A DNA stretch of 64,000 bases from Nematopogon swammerdamellus (GCA_946902875.1 OX336345.1:15221395-15285394), one strand, 5' to 3'. Shown: positions 1-11,400, counted from the stretch's first letter. The notes: generated by a model from the sequence alone, not told the origin. Numbers and translations are program-made.

Positions 1-741
1 ATAAATAAATTAATAAATCTAGAATAACGTTTGCGATTGTCAGTTTAGCAGTAATTTTCCTTAACAACACCAACTCAAGAAAGAGTGCTTGTCAAGATGA
101 ACTCCACTCTGAGCCTTCACAAAGTGACAATTGACATTACGATTAAGTTAATTTAATTTGCTCGATGACAGATGATATCGAGCGATCCCTGGAGGCCGCC
201 GGAAGCTCTACAGCCTTCGGTACATTGAATTCGCCTATCCTGCAAAGTTTTAATTAGTAATAATTCAACAAAAACGTTCAATGCGAGATGGGAGAGATTT
301 ATCGTGAGAAATAACAGTTTGGAAGCACCAATTTGGATCAAGGCAACAAGTATGAGCTTTTAATAAAATTGCGGCTTTAATTGTTAGATGAAAATGCGCA
401 AAATTCGTTCATTAGAGATTAAGAAAACTAAACCCCTGGCCCCTGACGAGGCAACTGGCCATTGTGGCCAAATGCCGACTAAAGGGATCCAAATTCAAAT
501 TCTAGTGAACCTATATAAATCTCCTGTATGTTTCGTGACTTTTCATAATCATCTATTGCAAAACAATATATTATGACAATAATAATGTAAAATTGTAACG
601 CTGTAGCGTCCGAATAAAATATATATTTCTTTATTTCTTTCCATTTGCGTCTATGCCGCAGTATTTATTGCTAGAGTTTTTTTAAAAGCCACTATTTACA
701 ACATAATTTCAAGTATCAGGAATAGAACTCTGAAGTAGAAT
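1..741. other. AT-rich stretch without a recognised gene
   Basis: No open frame above about 62 codons and no repeat that I recognise from elsewhere in the window. Probably intron or intergenic DNA. Confidence 0.5.
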
Positions 742-1180
742 AAAACGGGCCAAGTGCGTGTCGGAGTTCCGTACCACCACACAATATATTTAATGTATTT
801 ACCAAAAATAATGTGTTTTCTTTCATTCAGTTCGGGATTTTTAGTGCGAGTTCGACTCACATTTGGTCGATTTTTATTATTTGTTGTTTTACTTTAGAGT
901 TTTCACTATAATCATACCAAGGTTGACGCTTGCATGTGTCTGTTTTACGATAGAGCAAAAATATACAAAAAATCGTTGAAAAAAAACACTTTTCTTGTAT
1001 GGGAACCCCTTAATAATTTACTTTTTTATTTTTTATTTTTTGTTAAGAATATTCGCACTATAAAACATATTTTGTGAAAATCCCAATCGGCTGTCTATTA
1101 CGGTTCAAAAGATACATCCCGTTAAAGGTAGGACAGACTAGGATTTAGAATAGGATCCCTTATGGAACCCTATTCTATAA
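742..1180 (+). repeat. SINE-like repeat, GTGCGAGTCGG family (old copy)
   Basis: Begins GGCCAAGTGCGTGTCGGAGT and contains the family landmarks in order: CTTGTATGGGAACCCC, a T-rich block, TGTGAAAATCCCAATCGGCT, ATTACGGTTCAAAAGATAC, then a final GGAACCCTA. The same landmarks recur near 19.4, 21.9, 25.1, 35.1, 38.0, 43.8, 50.2 and 53.0 kb. This copy is diverged and seems internally lengthened by a second head-like segment near 840. I associate the family with lepidopteran SINEs of the Metulj type, from memory. Confidence 0.65.
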
Positions 1181-1734
1181 CCTAATCTTAGGTTTTAAAG
1201 TCGAACGCAAAGGGGTTGGCCTACATTATAGTCAGGTACAAATATGTTTTTCGAATTCTGAGCTATTACGAGAGTTCAACTTTGAATGTGAACCAATGTG
1301 ACAAATTTCAGTACATAAATCGATCGAGATAGCTTAGTTATCGAAAAAACCCAACGCTGCGGAACATGGAAAACCATTTTATTGCCCAATCGACCGATAG
1401 ACACTTAAAACGTTTTCGACCTTCGGGGCTCGCTCTCCGTTCCTCTCAGTTCGTGAAGAAATTGCAAAACAAAGATGCATTCAAGTAATTCTAATTAATA
1501 GAATCATCTTTCGCCGTCTCGATATAGCCACGTTACAATCTCCGTCTTCAGATTGATCTCGAACCTTATTTCGAAACTGCTCGAGTATTTGCAAACGAAG
1601 ATAAAAACAAAGAAGTGAAGATCTCGTATCGGGCAAACATCTCGACTGGAGGTAATGGTGATGCGAATATAATTAACTATGTAGCTTTGCCCGCCGCCGC
1701 TCCGCTCGCGGCATTGTCAGATTTGTATATGTAC
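1181..1734. other. Stretch with no recognised feature
   Basis: Mixed-composition DNA with no convincing frame and no repeat shared with the rest of the window. Confidence 0.4.
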
Positions 1735-1870
1735 TTATATGTATATATTCTTTATTGAACACCAATTTATACAAAATATGCACAATAGGTGAGCTTAATG
1801 CCGTGAGGCATTCTATTCTAACCAACCTTTGGGATGTGGGAGAAGTATACGCAGGCGAACAAGAATAGTT
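1735..1870 (-). repeat. Probable LINE 3' end
   Basis: Read on the minus strand it runs GAATGCCTCACGGCATTAAG, then a short AT-rich tail with AATAAAG. This is the layout of the 3' end of a common insect LINE whose last codons give MPHGIKLT. The fragment is short, so the family assignment is tentative. Confidence 0.4.
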
Positions 1871-1879
1871 TGTGGCAGT

Positions 1880-3005
1880 GTATTAAGAAGGATTTGAATG
1901 AAGGTTTCTGAATTATAAATTTTCTAAACATACATTTTTAGTAGAACTGGTACACCTCAATGAAAGAAACGAAAGAAAAAGAAAGTTTTTCAGCGCCACG
2001 CACACGTTTTTCATTTAGTAAAAATATGGTATGGCGATGATACTTAGATATATAGACTCCATCAAGATGTGTACACATCAAATTACAGACATACACACGA
2101 TGAATTTTATAATAGTAGAGAAAGAGAAGTAAAGAGATTTTGATGCTTCCGTACAGATATTGGTCATTGTCGAGATCCTGAAGTAAGAACACTGATAAGT
2201 AGTGACTATTTGAATCCTAACATAACACAATGATAAATGAACGGAAAGCGTGAATATGTAGATCGATATTTCGTACAGATAATTAAATTTTACATCAAAT
2301 CTGACCTTAGTACCTACAGTAGTAAACTGTTAAATGTAATAAATAACAGAGATTTTGTAAACATTTCGTAACCATTTTTAGGGTTTCGTAAAAAATAAAA
2401 CTAAGCGAAAATTCTAAGTCTTAGTTCTCACGAAAAACGGAATGGTACGGAAACCTCTCCTCGCGAGTTTGAACCGCTTTTTAATTAATATTTATTTTAG
2501 TGCACACGCAGAATCAATCTACGGTAGAAATCTTACCGTAAATGCACATTTTGAAGAGCAAATTTTTTTTATAAAAAAAAATTAAAGTACATAATAAGTA
2601 GTAAAACGAAAAAAAGAGTGCGTTTAAACTGGACTTGAACATTATGAAATGCGATTTTTCTTTGTCTTTGATTATACCTATTACACTATTATTGCGACGC
2701 TAAGGTAAGGCTACAAATCACCAAAAACGCATATAAAAATGTTCAAAATGATTTAGTGAATGAGCCATTAGCCACGGGTGATTGGTCTATTGGTCTAATC
2801 TAATTCGCTATAATGTCGAAACTTGTTAACGATTGCCGCGGGCAAGATGCTATCTGGAGTCAGTGGGTAACAACAATGCTCGATCTTTTGGCTCGTCATC
2901 TTGATCTCTCTGTTCAGTAATCAATTCTATTCGGCAAATGTACTTGAAATTATTGCAATGCCTAGTTACTACTGACTTATGTACTTACATACCTAAGCGT
3001 AAGGT
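1880..3005. other. Stretch with no recognised gene
   Basis: AT-rich. The frames present (up to 84 codons) have no recognisable domain. Probably intron or intergenic DNA. Confidence 0.4.
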
Positions 3006-3352
3006 TGTTTTTTTTTTTTTTTTATGGAAACTGTCACGGTTGGCTACATCACCCGCAACATCCATGATGCCAGCCCATAACACCGGGTTAACTTGGTGCC
3101 ACGTCAGTGCTTCCCTTCGATCGTGCCGGCTACACTGAACTGGACGGAAAACACAAACTATTTACATAGCCGTTTCGACCGACCTTTCATTCAGTGCGGT
3201 GGTACCAACCCAGGCGGGTTAAACCCTACCACCTAGTAATATAAGAAGGGGGAGTCATATCCCTTAGTCGCCTTTTAAGATATACACGGGGAGAGATGCA
3301 GTGGGGCTATTCTTTTAAAGTACCGGCCCCACACGGTACAAGGTATATTTTA
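3006..3352 (-). mobile_element. SINE with alternative (non-tRNA) head
   Basis: A poly-T/TTATGGAAACTG end on the plus strand marks the 3' end of a minus-strand SINE. The body runs to GGTGGTAGGGTTTAACCC, and then the tRNA/5S head is replaced by a different head containing GCATCTCTCCCCGTG and CTAAGGGATATGACTCCC. The same head-body junction occurs in the plus copy at 20405-20738. AAGGT lies on both sides and may be a target duplication. Confidence 0.8.
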
Positions 3353-3689
3353 AGTAGGTGTATTTTAACATATTAAATAAATCAATGATGAATCCGGCAA
3401 GATTGGCACCGCTGTTGCATTGAATTTAAGTGCACAAGATTTTCTCTACATAAACGTACCTCACTTTAAAAAATTAAGTACCTGAAAATAGAAGATAATT
3501 CTATGTTGTTTCCTACACTGACATTTTACATAGAGGTCGAATATGGTGTAAAGTACGTATAATAACAAGCGGCTAAAAGGCGGACTTATCACCTATCGGA
3601 ATGTTTTCTAGTCAATGTTCGAGACGAGCGTGGATACATGTATGGTTTTCGGGAAATCTCAAATAAAATCAACCACCTACTAACGCATA
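3353..3689. other. Stretch with short LINE-like scraps
   Basis: No gene seen. AAAAGGCGGACTTATC near 3567 resembles scraps at 36.78 and 47.41 kb that look like LINE 3' ends, but it is too short to classify. Confidence 0.3.
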
Positions 3690-3860
3690 TGGATCAAGAT
3701 AGTTTATTCAATTCAAATTAACATAGTTATAAAATAATTAACTAATCTAAAAAATATATAAACTAACTTAGGAAATAAACTAACTTAAAAAATAAATTTC
3801 ATTTAGTGCTTTTGTCCCCGGGATTGTGCCGAGGATGCCAGCCGCGCCTACTAACGCTGA
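3690..3860 (-). repeat. LINE C-terminus and 3' UTR, AIQRGNAASVLGT family
   Basis: On the minus strand the fragment reads ...AAGILGTIPGDKS then stop, followed by an A/T-rich tail of short TTAAGTTAGTTTA-like units. This matches the end of the better preserved copy at 7020-7375, which reads AIQRGNAASVLGTVP. It is a 5'-truncated retrotransposon tail. Confidence 0.6.
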
Positions 3861-3956
3861 CAATATTCGCACTTTTTACAAACTTTATTCAATATGATTT
3901 ACCACCACGGAGAGACAAACTGAGTTTAAAAGTGCCGAAAAATGGTATGTGAAAAA

Positions 3957-4225
3957 AGGAACCTACAGTTTTACACCGGTTCCGAACGGCGAAGAAGCAG
4001 GTGTATGTATGCTCGTAAATTGAAACAGCAACCCCCGCATACGACCGAATGTCCATGCGCGTCGTTAAACACCTTATGGGTGACTCGGCGCCATATGTAG
4101 CACTTTCAATAAAAAAAAAAATAAAAAAAAAAATCGGTCAGAAAAAAATCATTGGCTCAGGCCGGCTGGATTCGAACCTTGGGGCTCTCGCAAGAGAAGC
4201 CGCCGCGCCGCCGGCGTACCTAAAA
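3957..4225 (-). mobile_element. tRNA-headed SINE, interrupted
   Basis: The reverse strand gives a tRNA-like head with box B GGTTCGAATCC, then CCAATGATTTTTTTCTGAC, and after an interruption CCGTTCGGAACCGG and GTAAAACTGTAGG. The same order is present uninterrupted at 41278-41687. The interruption is the separate poly-A element at about 4024-4136. The body is 3'-truncated right after CTGTAGGTTCC. Confidence 0.65.
4024..4136 (+). mobile_element. LINE 3'-end fragment nested in a SINE
   Basis: Starts at CAACCCCCGCATACGACCG, continues GACACCTTATGGGTG-like sequence and GGCGCCATATGT, and ends in a long A-rich tail at 4109-4135. Longer copies lie at 13786-13925 and 35760-35995, where the same stretch follows codons for FKRGVNRH, typical of the end of a non-LTR reverse transcriptase ORF. 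It splits the surrounding minus-strand SINE, so it arrived later. Confidence 0.6.
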
Positions 4226-5738
4226 TTTTATGTGAGTTAACTGTCGTCTAGGTCGTTATCAATCATTGATCTTCAAATAATGCGCATGACGGAATACATC
4301 TCTCACAGGAAAGAAAAAACTGTGATAAAAATATCTCACCGTGAGTCACGTACTCGCTCGACTCGTTCGTAAGCAAACTCTCGTAGCTAGCCAAGACTGG
4401 GTACACTTTGTTAGCTCGCTGTCATGCTAGTTACAATAAAATCTCACAGATGGCGCTGTTCGTGTCTTTAATAAAATTTTGGCTAAATTTATCAAGTTAT
4501 TTTACAATTTAATATCAAACGACTTACCTATTTAGTGCGCAATTTTTTAATTAGATAGCTCTATTCAGGGTATAGACAGTGGTGTAATTGCATTCTAGTA
4601 AATCCATACTAGAAGGATATAATAAAACATTTAAGTTGTATCGCGCTAATGAAATGTCCGAGCAGCTCTCTATATATACGATTAGCTTTCAGTTCCCTTC
4701 GGAAGTGGTTTTCTAGCTGTGATGGCACTTACTGGTCATTGATCGCTAGCTCTATCGTTAGAAGATCTGCTCAGTGACGTGACGTCACGCACTAAAGCTG
4801 TTTGCAATTTAAACTAAGGCCGCCCTCGTAGCGTGCGCTGACTCCCGCTCGCCCGGAACGGCCGGCAGCGACGGTCGAGGCTCGCGCACATTCCCCGGGC
4901 CGGCCCCTGTCTAAATTAACCACGCGATTGTCTCGTTAATTAGCTTAGCTCGGGTTAATTCGAGAATTTAGATCGCTTCCATATAGGCGCCGAGCACTCT
5001 CGGATGCCATCTTTTTGTTTCTCAATTTTCTTTTCCTGCCACAGTACGATAAGCCATCGCATCGTACCTTACGCCACTGTTATTCTCGCAGCATACTGTT
5101 TTCATTGAATGTTGAACTGAACTCTAGGTATTATCCGAAGCAAATCCAGAGGCTACATAACTTTGTCTACAGAACCAATAACTTCACAGAGCGAGCCTTC
5201 TTCGTCTGAAATCTTGTCACACCCATTTGTTAACAGTAAAATTAACGTCAAGAGGAATGTATTTCACGACGACGACGATGACCGTAGTCCTGTCTGAAGT
5301 GCAGATTTATAATAGATGTATTTATGGAGTTTTCGCTTGTTAGTATATCATATTTCTTTACAGTTATATGAGACATTAAATTTAATTACAAAATAAAATA
5401 GAAACAAAACTACCTATCAAATTAAAATTACTTAAAACTAAAATTAAAATCTAAAACGAAAAATCTACCGAGAAATATTAAAGATAAAATATTAATAATA
5501 CCTTAATTACTAATAAATAAATACTCACTAAATAAAAAACTTTTACTTTGAAATAATGTCTAATATTATTCCGATATTGCAATATGCCCGGAATGAGACA
5601 GGAGCATAGAGACAGAGAACGACTTGCCTAATATAAGATTTAGACATTTATTGGTTCATAATGGTTCATAATTAGTACTTAGTTAGACCATCCTGCAATT
5701 AAGTATTTAGAAGTCTACAGAGCATCTCGTGAATGTCC
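4226..5738. other. Non-coding stretch with promoter-like elements near 4.67-4.91 kb
   Basis: No gene seen. A CTATATATAC box at 4671 is followed about 20 bp on by CTTTCAGTTC, a TATA plus initiator-like arrangement, and a palindromic GTGACGTCAC lies near 4776. A GC-rich block at 4800-4910 follows. Region 5390-5525 is A-rich with short units like those of the LINE 3' UTR at 7020. I cannot attach these to a coding exon. Confidence 0.25.
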
Positions 5739-5739
5739 T

Positions 5740-6030
5740 GGCCGCTGACACGGGCCGCGTATCGAACTCGCTCGCACAATGCATCGGTCGATGCACAATG
5801 TAGCTCTCGAATCGGCGGCGATAGTCGTGAGTTGCGTTGCGCAAGTCGGGTTCGGTTCAGGGCGCATGCGCGCGCATCCTTGACACGAACGCAGCCGCCA
5901 TCTTGCCGATATGTCGACAACGGCGCCCGCTATTGACATTTTGGTGCGGGAAAAAGATCACGGAACTGAACGAACGTGGCGCCGCCATATCCGGTATTCC
6001 GGCGCGTACTTCCGGTAACAGTAATGGTAT
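5740..6030. promoter_or_regulatory. CpG-rich candidate promoter
   Basis: A sharp GC/CpG-rich island in AT-rich surroundings. It contains GCGCATGCGCGC (the palindromic NRF-1-like site), GCCGCCATCTTGCC (YY1-like) and several CGGAA-type ETS cores. All six frames stay open for 60-75 codons because of base composition, not coding. An unmethylated promoter or the GC-rich core of an unrecognised mobile element are both possible. Confidence 0.35.
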
Positions 6031-7019
6031 CAGGATATATAATAGGATCAAATAATAAAACACCACAAACATTTAATATAGTGACACCCTGTGTTTGAAC
6101 TTTGAAATAAGCTTGGGTGCGTTGGTCCTCATGCTTCGATGAAAAATTTCTCGAAGGGTTTAAGATCTTGACATCTGAGCTCCAATTCCGAAAAGTCTCT
6201 ACAACATGCTAAATTCGCTTTTATAATTAAACCGAACTATATAATTAAATTAAATATATAATTAAAGAAGTAAATATTCGAGAAGTAATCGCAAAGAAGC
6301 ACCTTATTTTATTTTATTCCTGGCTTTACCCACAAAACCCTAATAACGGTTATACAGGGTGTTTCAGGATAGGGTTTCGTAACTTCAGGGTTCGAAAGTG
6401 GTCCATATTTTAAGACGAAAAGCGCTGAAACTTTTTCCCAAATTATGGCATCAAAAGAAAATGGGGACTGGCTAGGTCATTGCACTCCCTAGACCTAGAC
6501 AGCACTGTTGACAAATCTCACTGTCTTTTACAATTCACACAATTTTTTATCAGTTTAATTGAATAAGCACATTGAAAAAGGAAAAATAAGACGCAGGTTC
6601 ATATTAAGTATTGTATTATATATTATTTTAAAACAGTTTAAACGCTCGTGGAATGCGCGAGAACACCATTAATTGTTGCGTAAAACGAATTAAATCCCAA
6701 CTTAAACCGTGGATTAATTAGATGAATACTGGGTCAAACTGATTTGACCTTTTGTTCGTTAGATATCGGCGTGCACTCAGAAATAGGAAATAATATATAT
6801 TTTTCAACGAATTACAGTAAAACTTCCTAGAATTCATTTTCTGAAGCAAAATAGGATAATACAATTTATAATTTGATAGACAGAGTTGACACAAACAATA
6901 TTCCATGTTGTGAACAATTTTATTTTTATTTTTTTGTCAATCCTTTCTGTTATACCTAAGTATATAATACAAAGACTAATATAATATATACATTATAATA
7001 CTTTGACTCAAAATAACCT
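6031..7019. other. AT-rich stretch, possible MITE ends
   Basis: No gene. ACACCCTGTGTTT at 6084 and ACAGGGTGTTTC at 6353 are in inverted order and could be the ends of a ~280-bp element. The match is only about 11 bp. Confidence 0.3.
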
Positions 7020-7375
7020 TTATTAATATAAATTTCACAGTAATAAATAAAAATTATTAAATAAACTTAAACTACCTATTAAATAAAATAAAAAACTATA
7101 ACTAAAATCTACTAAAAACTAAAAACTAACTACAAAATAAAATATAAACCTATAACCAATACAAAACTTAATAACCCTCCTCCAGGTGTGACGATGTGGG
7201 CACTGTACCGAGGACGCTAGCGGCGTTGCCCCGCTGGATGGCCACACTGATACGCTGCCTCAGGAACACGAGCGAAATTTGTTCTCCTGAAGCAGCGTAC
7301 AGGGACATACTTTGATAAACGTAACTCACTATGCCTCCGACTTGACTAACACGAAATTTAGAGTACTTAACCAAA
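7020..7375 (-). repeat. LINE ORF C-terminus plus 3' UTR, AIQRGNAASVLGT family
   Basis: The minus strand encodes FLRQRISVAIQRGNAASVLG, then TVPTSSHLEEGY and a stop, followed by an A/T-rich UTR of short repeated AACTAAAATCTA-like units. Homologous ends are at 3690, 10300 and 31735. I recognise this as the conserved end of a non-LTR retrotransposon reverse-transcriptase ORF that recurs across invertebrate genomes. The copy is strongly 5' truncated. Confidence 0.6.
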
Positions 7376-8559
7376 TTTTTATAAAATTAATACCTATGCA
7401 TATTTTGAATCTTGAATTGACATTATTATTTTAAGTGTAAATGAGCTCATAGTATTTACAACACTAGATGACTAACATCTGTGTCTAATTTTGTAGATAG
7501 ATCAAATTCCGTCGGTAGGAGTGGCACATAATCAAGACGTGAAACCATCTGCTGTCAAAATCCCGAAGTGCTGACACGGCACCCACTCTCACACATGACG
7601 TATATTTTATTCAAGAACCGGAACAAATTATAGATGTGTCTGTCTACGAGTAGATAATGTTGTCTTTCAAAACCTTGAAAAAAATAGATCATGGGCGTGG
7701 ACTTGAGAAAACAGAGACATTGATGGACGTGCATCGTGTGTGCAGATCCTTTTATATCAATAAGGAGCATTATTGCATTATACACTTCTCAATCTGTCTG
7801 CTCAAGAACATGAAATTGTGAGAAAATTCTTGTAGTCCTAAAAGGATTTGATGTATAAGTATAGGTCGTGCAAGACGGACCTATTTGGTTTCATAAATTG
7901 ATTGTAATTCTTCTTTTTTTGCACATTAGGTCATTATGCCCTTTACTAATAAAGTTATAGAATTTTCAGGAAGTAATAACTAGAAAACTATGTACGGAGT
8001 TTACATGAATACACGTCTGAGACCTTCAATTGGTTCGCGATTCGACATGGTAAGGAATGTTAAACTAACAATATTATATGAATAAGCGTGTGAACTGCGC
8101 GCGACAGCGCCTTGGTGCGGGGTAAAAGACTTCAACGCGCGCAGCGCATTGATAGGAAACCCTTCTAGCTGTAACGTTTTGTTGGGTTGGAGTGAGAAAT
8201 ATCAGAGCAATGGTTTTCATAGCAGTAATTTGCACAAGTTATTATTTTGATAAAACAATTATGACAATAGGTAAAAAATATTCACGATAGAAAACCCTTT
8301 TTCTTGTTAGAACGGAATTTGAAGTAACTTTATTTTAACTTTACTTTGAGGTAAGTTCATTTTTCTGGGTGTGAAAAATAATGTATTAAAACAAACCATG
8401 CAAACATTTAATTGAATACATATAAACTAAAATTACAATCGAGGTCGCGTTCCTCCGCTGACAAAGTAAGTTAAAACTATGAAGATATATTAAACCTATC
8501 AATAAAATAGCTTCTTGTAATGCAAGAATGTTTACAGGTAATGTTTGTTTAGATACCAT
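7376..8559. other. Stretch with no recognised gene
   Basis: Moderately AT-rich with no recognisable domain in any frame and no shared repeat. It precedes a CpG-rich block and may be upstream flank of the gene whose first exon is at 9611. Confidence 0.35.
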
Positions 8560-8775
8560 GGATGAATGATTAAAATGAAGATCGCTACTCCTCCGACCCC
8601 ACGCCTCTACATCACCGCTGCGCCGCCTCCGTTTCAACCGGTGCGGTGCAATAATAGCTATTCGTTTAGACGGCTAAATGTCAGTCCCGCGCACGATGAG
8701 CCAATGCGCGCACGCGCTCGCCCCCGAACGCCGCCGCTCGCGCCGCTCCTTCCCGCGTTCCATATTCAAACCATC
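8560..8775. promoter_or_regulatory. CpG-rich block upstream of the signal-peptide exon
   Basis: GC- and CpG-rich island with GATGAGCCAATGCGCG (a CCAAT box) and repeated CGCTCGC and GCCGC motifs. It lies about 0.85 kb upstream of the coding exon at 9611. It could be a distal promoter or enhancer of that gene; this is inferred from position and composition only. Confidence 0.3.
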
Positions 8776-9471
8776 CGTCTTCCATGTTTAAATTAATCCT
8801 TACAACCTTATTTTTATTTAGTTCATTATATTTATTGGAAGCAGTTAAATGTAAAACATGTGCAAAATAATCGACTATCGGATTGGAAACGAAGACGTAA
8901 ATATTTATATCGTAAATAGTCGCAGCTGTCGATAAGGAATGACACTTGAACTTCGGTTCACTGGAAGAGATAAAACACGAAGTACATATTCCACAGAGGA
9001 AATCTAGTGTAGCATTACTGTGACATTTGGCGTAGCGCGAGGTTGGTTCTGGCGCGGAGCGGGAATGTGAGGCACACAGTTAATATTAGTGGATTTGTCC
9101 TTTCTAATTCTGGGAGAGAAGTTTAAATGCATCCATACTCCTTCTTTAATATATTCAATGTATTTGCATCTTTATGTTCATAAAATCTTTTCTTATGACA
9201 TCGATTCGTCAGTCACGTTGTGCACAAATTTTTAATCTGGGAAAAATGTATGCGTTTTTTCATAAGATGTATTGTTGGAAGTTATTACCGCTATAAGTCT
9301 AGCCGTATAGTAGGAAAATTCACAGGATTAACAGACTTCTTTATCCGATCATTATAAAAATTAATAGCTTCGCGAACGTGCGCGTTTTTATTAATTCGAC
9401 ATTTTACAACATTTGATTATCAATTGTAGGCTTTTATTTTATATACGATGCTATGATGAACACTATGTTTC

Positions 9472-9479
9472 TATAAATA
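9472..9479 (+). promoter_or_regulatory. Candidate TATA box of the signal-peptide gene
   Basis: TATAAATA in the context TTTCTATAAATATATTT. A start site would be expected about 30 bp downstream, near 9500, giving a 5' UTR of about 110 bp before the ATG at 9611. Confidence 0.45.
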
Positions 9480-9610
9480 TATTTTTGTAGATATCGAAAT
9501 CGAAAACAGCGAATGTAGTGTGCGAAGATCATGTGACAAAATTCGAAAACGAAGAAAGCATTGCAGACGTTTGAGAAGAGAAGAAGCGTGAAGAACAAAC
9601 TCTAGTGAAA

Positions 9611-9682
9611 ATGGAGGTAATACAAAAAGTGTTGTGTGCGGTAACAGCGCTGTGCGTGTTGGCAGGATGTGCTCTTTCACAG
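9611..9682 (+). CDS. First coding exon of a secreted-protein gene (signal peptide), partial
   Basis: ATG in a good animal start context (GTGAAAATGG) opens 24 codons: a short polar start (MEVIQK), a hydrophobic core (VLCAVTALCVLAG) and a small-residue end (CALSQ), the layout of a cleavable signal peptide. The reading frame meets a strong splice donor, CAG then GTGAGC, at 9683, so the exon ends in phase 0 after Gln24. A TATA box lies about 140 bp upstream. Signal-peptide-only first exons followed by a long first intron are common in insect genes for secreted, cuticular or extracellular-matrix proteins. The rest of the protein was not found, so the product is unknown; later exons may lie beyond the window, or be too short for me to recognise. 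The foldback element at 9859 would lie in intron 1. Confidence 0.6.
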
Positions 9683-9904
9683 GTGAGCATTACTTTTATT
9701 GCAACCTTCCCCTCGCCCTCACTCACATACTCTACAATACACATCGTACCTACTTACCTACAATCATACTAGTCCATAAACGATTAAATCAAGAAATGCA
9801 TCGAGTTTGAGATAAAAAAAAAACTTGTAAGTATGATTTGCATTTATTCCTTAACTAGCTGTTGCCCGCGGCTTCGCTCGCGTGAAATTCGTATTCCAAA
9901 GAAG

Positions 9905-10168
9905 AATGTAAGTAACTAAGGGCGAGGCCGAAGGCCGAACTGCGTTCAGGTAATCGATAAACCTTCTCAAAGAAAGTAACTAATTATGGGAGAGGTCGAA
10001 GGCCGAGCTGCTTTCAGGTAAACAATAAACCTTTCTCAAATAAAGGTAGTAAGTAAGGGCGAGGCCGAAGGCCGAGCTGCGTTCAGGAAGACGATAAACC
10101 TTCTGGAAGAAAGGAAGGAACTAAGTGCGAGGCCGAAGGCCGAGCTGCGTTCAGGTAAACCAAAAACC
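9905..10168 (+). repeat. Left subrepeat array of the foldback element
   Basis: Four direct copies of a ~65-70-bp unit, each with GCGAGGCCGAAGGCCGA (or one change), then TGCGTTCAGG, then an AAACCTTCT-like spacer and AAAGTAACTAAGGG. A further half unit at 10169-10195 is already in the opposite orientation. Confidence 0.85.
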
Positions 10169-10299
10169 CTCTTCCGCCTTCGGGCCTCGCCCTTAAAGAA
10201 TTCCTTTCTTCGATAGAATATAATATCGTTTACTCAATCTATTTATTTCATAAAAATAAAAAATAAATATTAATAGGTAACTAAAGAATTAAAACCTAC

Positions 10300-10662
10300 C
10301 TAACAAACATTAAAATAAATATCAAAACGGGCATTTTCAAATGTTCTTAGAGCACCCCGCTGGATGGTAAGGCTTAACCTTTGAATGAAGTACATAAGCC
10401 CTTGATGGCGGGACACCAGTTGTGTCAACCAGCAGAGGCCCAAGCCTCTTTTGGCTTCACTGCTCCACGGACCGAGGGGTTTAACCGCAAACGCAACAAA
10501 TTCGAAATCTTGAATTATATTTCTATATTTGTTGCGTTTGAGGCTCTCCGCCCCAGCCTCGGCCGCGCCAGCCGCTCTTGAAGATGTCCTAACGTGACTT
10601 GGAGCCAATGTGAAAACACAAGTGGCGTCCCACATCAAAGAACTACCCTTAGTCCATGGCAC
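10300..10662 (-). pseudogene. Non-LTR retrotransposon ORF C-terminal fragment
   Basis: A 120-codon minus-strand frame encodes VPWTKG-like MPWTKGSSLMWDATCVFTLA, then PSHVRTSSRAAGAAEAGAES, LKRNKYRNI, EFVAFAVKPLGPWSSEA and, near the end, QRLSLTIQRGAL. This is the conserved last ~110 residues of a non-LTR retrotransposon protein that I recognise from many invertebrate genomes (pattern PWTKG-LLWDATC, LAPSH, AGAAAE-AE-LKR-KY, VAVETLGPWG, QRLSIAIQRGNAASV). Here the final motif is altered (GALRTFEN instead of GNAASVLG). No catalytic RT motif is present. It lies in the centre of the foldback element and was either captured by it or inserted into it. Not expected to be functional. Confidence 0.65.
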
Positions 10663-10814
10663 TAAGGTGATAGCATCGGGCCTCTTGCCATGCAGCCGGG
10701 AATAACCGCGAGGTTCTAGGATAGACGGTATATTTGCCGTCAGAAGCGTGGACTTTATAATAAAATTTAAATTAAATTAACTCAATCTTAATATTAATTA
10801 ACTTTATTCGAGAT

Positions 10815-11400
10815 GGTTTAGCTTCTTCCTGAACGCAGCTCGGCCTTCGGCCTCGCCCTTAGTTACTTGCTTTCTTCGAGATGGTTTATCATTTGTCAGA
10901 ACGTAGCTCGGCCTTCGGCCTCGCCTTAGTTACTTACTTTCTTCAAAAATGTTTACCTTCTTCCTGAACGCAGCTCGGACTACGGCCTCGCCCTTAGTTA
11001 CTTGCTTTCTTCGAGATTGTTTATGGTCTTCCTGAATAGAGCACGGCCTTCGGCCTCGCCCTTAGTTGCTTACTTTCTTCAAGATGGTTTAGCTTCTTCC
11101 TGAACGCAGCTCGACCTTCGGCCTCACCCTTAGTTACTTGCTTTCTTCGAGATGGTTTTTCAATTATCAGAACGTAGCTCGGCCTTCGGCCTCGCCTTAG
11201 TTACTTACTTTCTTCAAGATGGTTTAGCTTCTTCCTGAACGCAGCTCGGCCTGCGGCCTCGCCCATAGTTACTTACTTTCTTCAAGAATGTTTTTCTTCT
11301 TCCTGAACTCAGCTCCGCCTTCCGCCTCGCCCTTAGTTACTATCATCGAGAAAGAATATCGTTTACGTGAGCGCAGATCCGCCTTCGGGCCCCCCTTTAG
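10815..11400 (-). repeat. Right subrepeat array of the foldback element
   Basis: About nine copies of a ~65-bp unit reading CTTCCTGAACGCAGCTCGGC, CTTCGGCCTCGCCC, TTAGTTACTTGCTTTCTTC, GAGATGGTTTA on the plus strand. Two variants (CCTGAACGCAGC and GTCAGAACGTAGC) alternate in places, suggesting higher-order amplification. Confidence 0.85.

Noticed and set aside
6084..6365. Possible MITE with ACACCCTGT / ACAGGGTGT ends
   Set aside because: The inverted match is only about 11 bp and neither the spacing nor a target duplication supports an element.
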